In this document: piece after piece, positions 37,001 through 45,904 of the stretch
Numbering within the stretch: position 1 is the stretch's first letter
Layout: each line of letters starts with the position of its first letter
Source: Zerene cesonia
Taxonomy: Eukaryota; Arthropoda; Insecta; Lepidoptera; Pieridae
Reading direction: 5' to 3'
DNA: 64,000 nucleotides
Assembly: GCF_012273895.1 (NCBI RefSeq)
Contig: NC_052102.1
Span: 1,798,001-1,862,000, forward strand
Program-made: the position numbers and the translations under genes
The notes under the pieces: model-generated
The model's database searches: none
Told to the model about the DNA's origin: nothing
Seen by the model: only the letters and a program-made list of their open reading frames with translations

Positions 37001-39221
37001 GGATACTTTTTATCGCGAAAAAAGGGTAGAAGGGATTGAAATAGGGGATGAAAGCGATATAACCGAATTCTACGCGGGTGAAACCGCGGACGGAAAGCTA
37101 GTAATCTATATATTTAGAAATGTTGTTCGTTAGTCTTGTTAAAATGACTGAGCCCTTTTTTAATTATGGTTCAGATGCATTCATAATAGTCTAGGGATGG
37201 TTTAAATGTAAGAAAAATATAGAATGAAAATGTTGGCGTTGGAAAAAATCCTAATTCTGTATAAAAATCCCTAAAAACACTTCCAATACGCATTCTTGTA
37301 TAGCATTATGTTAGATATTTGTGATGCAATTAATCACTCTTTTTTAAAATAATTCGGGCTTAAAAAAACATAGCTATTGTTCCCGACACTCGAAGTATAT
37401 TGTTTATCGAGATCAAATAATTAAAACGGCCCTTGATTATTATTGTGTTTGTTTTCTTTCATAGGTATTGTGTTTGTTTTCATTCACACACATTCATAAT
37501 ACACGTATCCAATACCAATTTTCTTTAATTTTATGTATGTGTGTATAAAAAGACTAGCGGGCCGCCCCGGTCTTATAGCCTTCCTCAATAAATGGGCTAT
37601 CTAACACTGAAATAATTTTTCAAATCGGACCAAGATTAGTGCGTTCAAACAAACCAACTCGTCTGCTTTATAATTTTAGTATAGATAATATATAACTCTT
37701 GAAATACAGTTAATTAGTGTATCACAACGAACGGATCGGCGGCCGTTGATACAGACTTTCCAAAATAACAATAATTAAGCGTTAGCGTTAAGGTTTAACC
37801 CTAGATACATATCTTCTAATACGTTGCACAGCACATGCATGCGGTATGTCGGTCGGTTAACAGTATAAAAAACATTGGGCACCCTTAGGACGGTTACTAT
37901 ATATATAAGGGGATACAAGATGTAACAAAATAATTTAAAAAGTATGAAATTAACCAAGTACGTCACCACTTGAACACAGCCAGGCACACTACGTCGCCAT
38001 TTATATATCTATAACGCACCGAATCTTGCGATATAAAAACGTGACGTTGTGATTATTAGATAATATAAAACAATTAAAAAGCAACCGAAACTTCCCGTGA
38101 AGTGCTTTTGAATATAAAGTAAATTAGCACGCGATCCGGGCGTGTTTACATGAGAGGCGGCAGACGACGTCTTTTTACGACTTCACGGCTACGACGACTC
38201 CACAACGACTAGCTATCGCGCTCCCTCGGGCCATATGAATACATCGCGTCACTAGCTACCCTCAAAATATCAACAATTTTTTTTGTCTATTCCGAACGTA
38301 GAGAATCATTTCTGATTAAGTAGTTACCTTCTCACTATAATATGTATACGCCTAAATAAATATACTCCAAACTAAGTTGTTATGATGCCAGTAAGCAAAA
38401 TTATTACGTAATATTAAACTACACGTCCCACTTTTATATCCAAACTAATGTAAAATTTGGCCCAATTGAGCATCATTAAAAATTCTAACATACCAAAGTT
38501 CATGCTAACATTTACCGTGATTAATTGGAATAAAGGCAAAAGGTACTTTGCAGACGTGATGGCGAACTACAAACACTGCTTAATAGGTGCTATTAAAGTC
38601 GTATCTGTTAGAACAAGGAGCATGCCAGTCTTGCATGATGATGGATAGCTTCAGCTGTTGCAATCTTCGTCGTTAACTTCGTATTTGTAAACAACTTACG
38701 TAACGTTCGTTTCAGTTTTGATTTTCTAGAACATTCTTTGATTGTTGAGGGAGTTTTAATTTTATGTTTATGGGAGGTCTCATTAAGAATTGGGTATTTG
38801 TATTTGAATAAATTTGAAGAAGACTGCTTTTCAAATTGCCTTTACAAATATTTGTTAAATATTCTTTCGACAGTAATCTTCTAATATCCTTTAGATACTT
38901 TCAGTAAGAAGTTTACGATTAGAGTTTTCTTTAAATGTGAAAAAAAAACACTTACTTTAGACATTTTTAAGCAGGAGTTACTAACTTCAGATAAAATGAA
39001 TTTGATTTAAATATACTGTGAAATATTTCTTCGCATCTATAAATACTGTCAGAACATGCAGCCAATGTCCATATTTATATTTTTGCTCGACAAGATATCA
39101 TAAAAAACTGACCTATAGGTTCAACATACGAAATGTGATCCACAAAGTCCCGCTTCGGCATATACAGAGTGATTTTTCCATTAGGAGAGCACTTTTTATA
39201 CACTTTAAAATTGTAAACCAT
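27919..39221 (-). CDS. Arr1: Arrestin, insect sensory/visual Arr1 type (complete, 8 coding exons, 381 aa)
   Basis: Exons in coding order: 39221-39113, 35776-35586, 32866-32688, 32356-32221, 31899-31742, 29924-29781, 29250-29121, 28017-27919. All junctions are GT-AG and all phases match, giving 382 codons with a TGA stop. Arrestins bind light-activated, phosphorylated GPCRs such as rhodopsin and stop G-protein signalling. Visible family marks: N-terminal KVYKKCSPNGKITLY, finger loop FRYGREEDEVMG, the phosphate-sensor Arg in GIRKVQYAP, VVRKDFMLSPG, the gate-loop Asp residues in RGLALD and RQD followed by LAS, and DAFGIIVSY with LGAL.GEL.AELPF of the C domain. The N domain is about residues 5-170 and the C domain about 180-349. 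The 32-residue C-tail has no clathrin-box or AP2-type motif, as expected for a visual rather than a beta-arrestin. It resembles Drosophila Arr1 more than Arr2 or kurtz. Confidence 0.97.
29121..29250 (-). CDS. Arr1: Arrestin exon 7: end of C domain
   Basis: Acceptor ACCCGCAG, donor GTAAGC. Residues 307-349 include LEPEQRDAFGIIVSYSAKV and LPFILMHPK, both hallmark arrestin stretches. The exon is strongly GC-rich against AT-rich introns. Confidence 0.96.
29781..29924 (-). CDS. Arr1: Arrestin exon 6: gate loop
   Basis: Acceptor TGTGACAG, donor GTGAGT. Residues 259-305 run DGCPLQPGASMQKV to LASTT. The two Asp in RGLALDAQLKRQD correspond to the polar-core gate loop, so the phosphate-release switch appears intact. 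Confidence 0.96.
29925..31741 (-). other. Arrestin intron 5 (1.8 kb) with LINE remnant
   Basis: Holds a non-LTR reverse-transcriptase C-terminal remnant (30741-30875) with its 3' end to about 30955, in the plus orientation. The remainder is AT-rich without recognised features. Confidence 0.6.
30741..30955 (+). pseudogene. LINE (non-LTR retrotransposon) ORF2 C-terminal remnant and 3' end
   Basis: In one frame it reads PRTTKLWNSLPASVFPSAFN, then LKERAYKFLKGRQIN, then a TGA at 30873-30875. This matches the typical end of CR1/Jockey-type reverse transcriptase proteins. After the stop, TTATGGGCGACGGTGATCAC and an A-run follow, resembling the 3' part of the SINE family in this window. The upstream part of the element is lost. 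Confidence 0.75.
31742..31899 (-). CDS. Arr1: Arrestin exon 5: C-domain beta strands
   Basis: Acceptor CATACTATAG, donor GTGAGT. Residues 206-257 begin LYIHGETIAINISVRNHSNK and contain VVKKIKACILQSVDVVLFQN. In family members this segment forms the first strands of the C domain. Confidence 0.96.
32221..32356 (-). CDS. Arr1: Arrestin exon 4: phosphate sensor and hinge
   Basis: Acceptor GCTTCTAG, donor GTATGC. Residues 161-205 include STVALGIRKVQYAP, whose Arg corresponds to the phosphate-sensing Arg175 of bovine arrestin-1, and then the inter-domain hinge and VVRKDFMLSPGQLELE. Confidence 0.96.
32688..32866 (-). CDS. Arr1: Arrestin exon 3: middle of N domain
   Basis: Acceptor ATACTCTAG, donor GTGATT. 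Residues 101-159 begin ERLMKKLGETALPFRLSVP and contain the amphipathic helix region VTLQPGLEDEGEPCGVHYY. It ends in the conserved DRSHRR, with the last Arg codon split across the intron. Confidence 0.96.
33083..33247 (+). mobile_element. Non-autonomous Helitron, family D
   Basis: It starts CATACTAATATTATAAAGAG, contains CTAGACCGATTTTAAAAATT and CACGGGCGAAGCCGAGGCAA, and ends CTGCTAGTGG. The GGGCGAAGCC block forms the 3' hairpin. Confidence 0.7.
34302..34493 (-). mobile_element. Helitron-type repeat, family E
   Basis: ACTAGCTGCACCCGGCAAAC at one end and TTTTATATATAAGATA at the other, with ATCGGTCAAGCCGTTTCGGA between. Very similar copies lie at 47951-48134 and, truncated, 47096-47250. Confidence 0.7.
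35189..35250 (+). repeat. tRNA-3'-like repeat fragment
   Basis: GGGGGTTCGAATCCCGCCCC has a tRNA T-arm (box B GGTTCGAATCC), then GTGATCAAATTTTTTCTATT. The same sequence occurs inverted at 51630-51682. No box A, acceptor stem or anticodon arm can be built, so it is not a tRNA gene. Confidence 0.6.
35586..35776 (-). CDS. Arr1: Arrestin exon 2: finger loop
   Basis: Acceptor AATTGCAG, donor GTATTT. Residues 37-100 begin GIVVVDDEYVRGRKVF (after the split Asp codon) and contain FRYGREEDEVMGVNF, the receptor-engaging finger loop, then ELYLASDQIYP and end DLTRTQ. Confidence 0.97.
35945..36075 (-). mobile_element. Fold-back family C fragment
   Basis: GTATTTTCTTGTGTTTGATT at one end, then TAAACGCGATTTATTCATTA and AACCCGACGTTTCGAACACT, matching 13845-14050. 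Only part of the element is present. Confidence 0.65.
36328..36677 (+). repeat. Copy 2 of the ~350-bp element with 15-bp inverted repeats
   Basis: Near-identical to 1201-1556. It keeps both ACGTGACAACGTCTT and its reverse complement. It lacks one 6-base unit of the GCACGC run near its middle. The high identity suggests recent movement. Confidence 0.75.
36873..37102 (+). mobile_element. Non-autonomous Helitron, family F
   Basis: It starts CCCACTAATATTATAAATGC, has a (CTGT)n run, contains AACCGATTTCCATGAAATTT, and ends with GCGGGTGAAACCGCGGACGG and AAAGCTAGTAAT. The 3' hairpin and CTAGT end are clear. Confidence 0.8.
37553..37684 (-). mobile_element. Non-autonomous Helitron, family D
   Basis: GACTAGCGGGCCGCCCCGGT at one end, CTTTATAATTTTAGTATAGA at the other and TCAATAAATGGGCTATCTAA in between. 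It matches, inverted, the copy at 53233-53400. Confidence 0.65.
39113..39221 (-). CDS. Arr1: Arrestin exon 1: start and N-terminal strand
   Basis: The ATG at 39221-39219 opens residues 1-36, beginning MVYNFKVYKKCSPNG and continuing KRDFVDH to EPI. The donor is GTCAGT. This start matches the MVxxxKVxKK beginning of insect arrestins. The 5' UTR upstream is AT-rich and has an in-frame stop. Confidence 0.96.
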
Positions 39222-39322
39222 TTTGAAGTCACTGCGATATATTTATGTTATATTATATTTATTCTATTCACTGACACTGAAAGTGTATGGTTGAATGCGA
39301 CGTGGACTGTGTTCCTTCGCGA

Positions 39323-39336
39323 TTTATAGAGGATTA
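39323..39336 (-). promoter_or_regulatory. Candidate TATA box and Otd-type site of arrestin
   Basis: On the minus strand TATAAA (39328-39323) lies about 100 bases upstream of the ATG. Immediately upstream is TAATCC (39336-39331), the preferred site of K50 homeodomain factors such as Orthodenticle, which drive photoreceptor genes in Drosophila. A TAATC core, on the plus strand, lies at 39364-39368. Such short sites can occur by chance. Confidence 0.45.
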
Positions 39337-40208
39337 CGAACGTGCGAGGCTTCTAAGCCCCGGTAATCGCATTTGTCTCATTAAAAGAATGACCCTTCTC
39401 TAAGGACAACACCCACGTGCTTATTTACTTCAAAGATTTCACTCTAACTTCAGAATGTCCTATATTTTATGAATTTCTTGGCCTAGAATCAGATAACGTA
39501 CTGTTGTTTTAAGAAAATGAATCGTTAAAAAATAAAGATACATAAAAACAGAGGGGCTTCTAAGTTTAATAGGTATATGTGGGAAGATGTAATATATTTA
39601 TGAATATTTTCATAATTTAAAACTTTAAATTATAATTTTTTATAATTGTATCTAAGGATGCAATCTTAATTCAAAACTATTTCTCCGTTTGCAAGATACC
39701 TGACCTACACTGCAAATCTAGTCTAGATACGAATATAATATACTTTTTTAATTAAGGGAAGACACATTCCAGGTCCCAGAGTTACAGTTATTAACCTAGT
39801 TACGCAAAAAAATAAAACATTTACAAATTCTTATGCTGATTAACCATAATGTAATTTGATTTTCTTTTAGACTGACACTGTTTCGACAAGTTTCATTATG
39901 CTATCTTTCAAAAAGTACTTACTGATTTTGATATAAGCCGTACAGTGGTATTGATTATATATTATATTCTACAGATAATGATGTGTTTATTTGAACAAAG
40001 TCATCATTTTAATAGTTGTACGTATTTCGGTGAATTGGATAAACAAGTGGGATGCTCCTTGTAATTTAGCAAATCTTTCATTATTTTATGTTAAAGTCAT
40101 TTCAATTCATTTAAATCCATTTTAACCTGATTAACCTCAAAATTCCATAATAGTAGCTACTATATAAGACTATAATATAAATCAATATTAAAAAATACTT
40201 ATATCCAT

Positions 40209-40441
40209 CAAAATACATATAACTCAAAGGTGACTGACTGACATAGTGATCTATCAGCGCACAGCCCCAGCCACTGGACGGATCAAGCTGAAATTTGGCA
40301 TGCAGATAGATGTTTTGACGTTGGCATCCACTAAGAAAGGATGTTGATAAATTCATCTCCCAATAGGATAAAGCAGGAGAGGAAAGTTTGTTCCATGATA
40401 ATTTATTTGTACACGCGTGCGAAGCTACGGGCAACAGCTAG
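40209..40441 (+). mobile_element. Helitron-type repeat
   Basis: Contains GGACGGATCAAGCTGAAATT and GGCATGCAGATAGATGTTTT, and ends GCGAAGCTACGGGCAACAGCTAGTC-like with the CTAGT terminus. The 5' end is diverged. Confidence 0.6.
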
Positions 40442-41158
40442 TCAACATCAAAACCCATTTGGTACGCCGGGCGACAAATAATCAGACCACACTAAGCTAT
40501 TCTAATAACTTAGTACCTCTTAGGTCCTGAGATCCTGAAATAAGTACATTCAATAGACTAAGATTATATATCGCTAGTAGAAACTAGCTTCAGACATCCA
40601 AACTATGCAAATTATCATAGATTTACTAAGATATTGTATGCTCTGTAAGTCTGTAAGCCCAGTTGATAATTTCAAAGACCCATAACTCATTGCCCAATAT
40701 TACAAAAATATTTTGTAAACGCATAGGTGAAACATACTCAAAATATTACTAAAATCGGTAATAAAAGCTTTTCCTGTCCGCTTCTCGTGGATTGAATTCG
40801 CAATTAATGACAAACAAGAAATGACATACACGTAAAAAGTTGACAAACCATGATCATTTTTCTAGATCATACATTAGAGTTGCAAAATATATTCACAATG
40901 GGTAACTACGTAGGAGTATACAATGCGCAAGCATCTTCGATTAATAGTAAATATAAACATGGTGTAGGTGCGTGAAGAAACCTTACTATTTAGTCGGCTT
41001 AATGTATGTTTAATCTCCGATTTTCGCCAAAACGTATCGACCAGGTATAGCACCTATGATATTATACCTAACGAATAAGACAATAGATTGGGTAACAAAA
41101 TATAATGTCAGTCTATATTAATATTGTACAGAGGTTAAGTTAGAGAATATATAACATA

Positions 41159-41347
41159 CTAGCTTTCCGCAGTTTCACCCGCGTAAGTCCGCACCCCGTA
41201 GGAATATCGGGATAAAAACGTTGCCTATATGTTATTCAAGTTGTCCAGCTGTCTACGTACCAAATTTTATTGCAATCGGTTTAGTAGTATTTGCGTGAAA
41301 GAGCAACAAACACTCACACACCCTTAAAAACTTTCGCATTTACTATC
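41159..41347 (-). mobile_element. Non-autonomous Helitron, family A
   Basis: ACTAGCTTTCCGCAGTTTCA at the 3' terminus (reverse), then CCCGTAGGAATATCGGGATA and TTGCGTGAAAGAGCAACAAA. The 5' end CTAATATTATAAA has decayed. Confidence 0.7.
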
Positions 41348-42269
41348 TTAAAATTATATATAAATCTTATAATTGAGTTTAACTTTTTAGCAAATACGTT
41401 ATTAGCAATTATATGATCTACCTAACATACACTAATATAGCATTATTTAGTAGAACAATTTAATATTTAATCTGACTGACTATTATCGCCGATATTCGAT
41501 ATTTCGGAAGCCATTTACATTTTACATATTATGTGGATATCCCTTTAGAATTCCCACATAAAAAGACGGCAAACGTTTAAGACATGCTAATTCAAGCAAA
41601 CAAAAAATACCGTATATTCAATAAGAAACAGAACTATCGTGTTATAAACCCTTCGAGTCGGATCTTATCTACATAGTGCGACATTTGTCCGTCAGTTTGT
41701 GATGCTATCTTGAACATAGACGTTTAAATTCATAATGTTGGACGGGTTTTGTTTGGCATAAATTGTTATACAGTATTCGTGCCTTTTGATAAACTTTTTT
41801 CGTGTATTTTAAAATAGCTTTTACATATTCAATTATTCATTTGTCAAGAGTATATCATTATCCTCTCCTTGGCTGGCTAGAGGAGACGAGTTTTCAATCT
41901 TAGTTACGTCTGTGTTACCTGTCTAGATATAAGGTTATTTAAGTACTAAATAATTGAAACTATAAGCTGAGCTGTCTCGTTTTTGTCAGGGTCGCTATGA
42001 ACACACTTATTATTCATATCTTTTGCTGCTTTCATTTAATGTTTTCGTTCTTGTCCTTGATTTGATTAGATTTGTTTTGTGCTATTTTTGTTGTGTATTT
42101 TTTTATTTATTTACTTATATATTTGTTAATTTTTATTTGTATAATTTGTTTTATTGCTACATTAGCGTGTTATGTTGTCCCTGATAAATAAAAGTTTTTT
42201 TCTTCCTTTCAAATGTGTTTGCAAAATTAACTCAAATCAAGTTTATATGTATATAGTATACGGATATCC

Positions 42270-42473
42270 CACTAATATTATAAATGCGAAAGTGTGTAAG
42301 GATGTGTGTGTGTTTGTTACTCTTTCACGCAAAAACTGCTAAACCGATTGCAATGAAATTTGGTACGTAGATAGCTGGACAACTGGAATAACATAAGGGC
42401 AACTTTTTATCCCGATATTAGCTACTAGTGCTAGCTGCGTTACGCGGGTGAAAGCGCAGAGCGCAGCTAGTAT
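42270..42473 (+). mobile_element. Non-autonomous Helitron, family A
   Basis: It starts CCCACTAATATTATAAATGC, contains CTCTTTCACGCAAAAACTGC and AGATAGCTGGACAACTGGAA, and ends GCGCAGCTAGTATT. The 3' hairpin is GCGGGTGAAAGCGC. Confidence 0.8.
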
Positions 42474-43270
42474 TATATAAGACCTCATGTAAATAATGTC
42501 GTTCTGTAAAAGTGGTTCTTTTTTAATAAAATTCGTGCATTCATCTTAATTAATTTCCACAAAAACCCAATACTCCACAAAACTCATTAGTTTGCTTAAC
42601 CGTTTTATCAATTAATTATTGCTTTAGACAAATACCATAATTTAAAACGTCTTATACGATATTAATATGAACATATGAATTCTGATACAAAATTAAATAT
42701 TACAGATAACATAATACTATGTTATACTAAAAAACTATATGCAAACCCACTGCAATAACCTTGTCATTATGCTACCTATTGATTCATAGGTGCACGCGCA
42801 TCACTCGGTCATTCACTTATTAGTTGTCTCTTTCGTTCCTAATGTATAGATAGAGATAACGACATCTCTCACGACTTTCTTTACTTCGAAAGCAACGGTC
42901 ACGTACTTTTAAAGGTAAGGTGTGAATAAAGATTATGAAAAATTTATTTTTCTTTATTTTAATATATGACTTTTTATTGATTTTGCTGGACTAATTAATC
43001 TTATATTGAACTGGATCAATCTAATTAATTACCAACGATAATTAATTTTACATCATCCTTAAGGTTTAAAAAATAATTACTTAAACACCTTTTAATAAAG
43101 TACAGTTGACGTGAAAAGTGGTATCGATAAAATTTGGGAAGTATTGATTGATATGAATTTTTAAATATTTTTTGTTTCCATTATGAAATGCGGCTTAACC
43201 TGTAAGACTTTGTAAAAAAATAAAAAAAGACGCAGTGAAATTTTCACGTAGAATAAGAAAAGTTTTTTAT

Positions 43271-43596
43271 TGTGGGAGTCGGGCACGCTTCGGCATGAAA
43301 TGGGCCAGCTCGCAGCGGGGAAGTACCACACCCTCACAGAAAACCGGCGTGAAATAATAGCTTGCTATTGTGTTTCGTACGGTAAGTGGGGGAGCCGGAG
43401 GCCTATTTCCTTCTCCTCACCCTTCCCAATCCATTCCTTTTTTCCGGTCATCAATCCTTTCCTTGTCCCATATCCCTTAAAAGCGGGCAGCGCATTCTCA
43501 GAGGTCTGAGCCTCTGCGAATGTCCATGGGCGGTGGTGATCGCTTACCATCAGGCGAACCACCGGCTCAGTTGCCCGCTATGACATAAAAAAAAAA
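43271..43596 (+). mobile_element. SINE, near complete
   Basis: Head TGTGGGAGTCGGGCACGCTT, middle GTGGGGGAGCCGGAGGCCTA and 3' end CATGGGCGGTGGTGATCGCT, then GCCCGCTATGACAT and an A-run. It matches 61879-62217 throughout. Confidence 0.85.
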
Positions 43597-43920
43597 TGTT
43601 ATTTACTACTTCTTATGATTCTATTATTCATCCTTATATTTCAATTGAAATTAAGATTAAGTTGACAATTCTGAATTAAATACAACCCTAGACAATTTCA
43701 ATCGTGTATCTTTAGTACTCAAGTTAATTTTAAACTTTTTATTTAGCCCGTTCATATTATTATTGTTATCTTCAAACTCCTCCTGCACTTAAACATAAAA
43801 AAATCTAATGATGTGTTATGCATTTTAATAAAAAGAACTTTATGAAAAATCGTCGTATAAGTAATTAATAGAAGCTTCTGTAACCGACTGTACATCAGGA
43901 ATGCAAAGTAAAAACGACGA

Positions 43921-43928
43921 TGACGTCA
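43921..43928. promoter_or_regulatory. Perfect CRE (TGACGTCA) upstream of the GGT-like gene
   Basis: The palindrome TGACGTCA, the full CREB/ATF site, lies in a GC-richer block about 300 bases upstream of the ATG. A CAGACAGTTTTAG stretch near 43995 could hold an initiator. The site is exact, but its use is inference. Confidence 0.45.
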
Positions 43929-44230
43929 CCGCATCCACTCCCGCGCCGCTCTACAGTTACTTGCGTGCTTCCTCGCAAGGTATTCGGCGAGCAGACAGTT
44001 TTAGTGTAAATTTAAGTAACATTTATTTAAATTCTTTTATCAAAGAAATAAGAACTAGTCTTACACAATAATTATTTAAAGTCCTCTAATTGTTGTTATG
44101 TTTAATGATTTTGAAAAGTTTTTTGAAGACAGTATAGTGATCATAATGTAGATTAACAGTGATCAAAGTGTTTAAGGAATAAGTGAAAACATTTTACTTC
44201 GAGGGAACAAACTGGAGGTATAAGGCGATA

Positions 44231-44264
44231 ATGTCTGTAAGCCCTGAACCTCAGTCTACTCCAG
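44231..44264 (+). CDS. GGT-like exon 1: start codon exon
   Basis: ATG at 44231 opens MSVSPEPQSTP, and the donor GTCAGT starts at 44265. A TAA at 44180-44182 stops the same frame upstream, and no other ATG intervenes. The phase (one base of Gly) fits exon 2. Linking it to exon 2 rests on phase and position. Confidence 0.75.
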
Positions 44265-45837
44265 GTCAGTTAACGTTTGATTTCATTTTAGACTGTTCCA
44301 AGGCATATTTTAGGGGGTCTTTAACTAAAATGACTTTTAGTTTGAGTAATAAAATAAATAAGAATGATAATCGTCACTCTTCGAGCAACGTAGTTGACGT
44401 CGCATAAATCCACCCTATCCAGGTTGACTAAACTTTAACCTGGATAGGGTGGATTTATGGTGGATTATCATTCTTATTTATTTTTTAAGTTACTAATTGC
44501 TTAAGACATTATTTTCTTATTATTACACATTTGTCATTTTGGTCATTTTAATCTAAGGAATTCGTTTAATGAATAGGAATAATTATTGATAAGCCACGCT
44601 TTTAATTTGATGTGCATGAAATTTTGAGGCAGGCAATTTTGAGGTTCTATTATATGTTTTGGTATATTATATACACATTACACTGGTATTTATTTGAAGT
44701 GTTGAACGACAGCTTGGCATCATAAGACGAGTAGGATCCCAGCTTAGAATTATCTTTTATATTTTGAAACAATTTGACGTATTTTCTCACAAATGTGCAT
44801 TTTTCAATATGTATAGACCAGTGACTGTTAAAAGTTGGTGCTTTTTGAATGATTGTCGATATGATACTAAGGGACGAATATTACACACCTCTATAACACC
44901 TTTTCTGTGCAAAATATACATTTGTAACGTCTGTCGAGTTATCCCAGAATATTATTCCATAATTGACTTAGGTAACAAAGTTATAAAAATGGTTTGGATC
45001 CTTTTTGACTGTTTTAATACCTTTCCCAAAATTATAATAACAATTAAATAATTAAACTATTATATATACCTTCATGCAAATAGTCTTAAAGATCCACCAT
45101 TTTCTCTATGGATTTTATAATATTTTGAATGAATATTTGATAGTTCTTGCGAATCGTCACATCTCACATGTACAACCCGTTCATAAATAACATTGAATAT
45201 ATCTAACAAAAAGTTCGCGTAGCTAAAAACTACAGATTCAAATATGAAAATATGTTTACTTACAACTAGGTAATCGTTGAACAAGATTCTAATAACATTC
45301 CTGAAGTCGTTAAAGACATTCGAATCCAGTGTTTGTATCAGCATAAACATTGCCGTTTCACCTGTATTGACATGGTTTTACAATCTCACGGCACAATCGC
45401 AACAATTTGTCGCTGCCATATCCGATCCGCGGTTTCTATCACGGGCCGAATAGCTTCATTTCGATTCTATTTTTAATTTTCTAAGGCAGCGTGCTTTCGT
45501 TAACCGCGTAAATTGGATTTTTCGATTCGTTCCCATTAGAAGCTTTTGAATTACTCGTTATCCTTCATCTATTGCTAAATTGAATAAATGTTATGAAATC
45601 CGCTTTTGCGAGAACTTTGAATTCTCTATTTTCTGTTAGAGCGATAAGGTCTTAGGTACAAAAATTTTCTTATGAGAATTGGAAATTTCATAATTATTAT
45701 TATATGATAGTGCATTACAAGGAGCTTTCTCGGCTGGTTAAGAAAATATTGTTGTTTCTTATGAATGCAATTTTATTTCTATTTGAATGTTATATTTATA
45801 TCATATACTGTACTCTTCAGTGCTAAACTATATATAT

Positions 45838-45904
<67 letters not shown>

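Larger units (their letters stand above)
35777..39112 (-). other. Arrestin intron 1 (3.3 kb)
   Basis: Carries a fold-back family C fragment (35945-36075), copy 2 of the 350-base TIR element (36328-36677), and Helitron copies at 36873-37102 and 37553-37684. A GC-balanced piece at 38120-38240 with several GACG motifs is unassigned. Confidence 0.55.
39340..43920. other. Intergenic region between divergent arrestin and GGT-like genes
   Basis: Holds Helitron-type copies at 40209-40441, 41159-41347 and 42270-42473, and a SINE at 43271-43596. The rest is AT-rich and no coding exon is seen. Confidence 0.55.
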
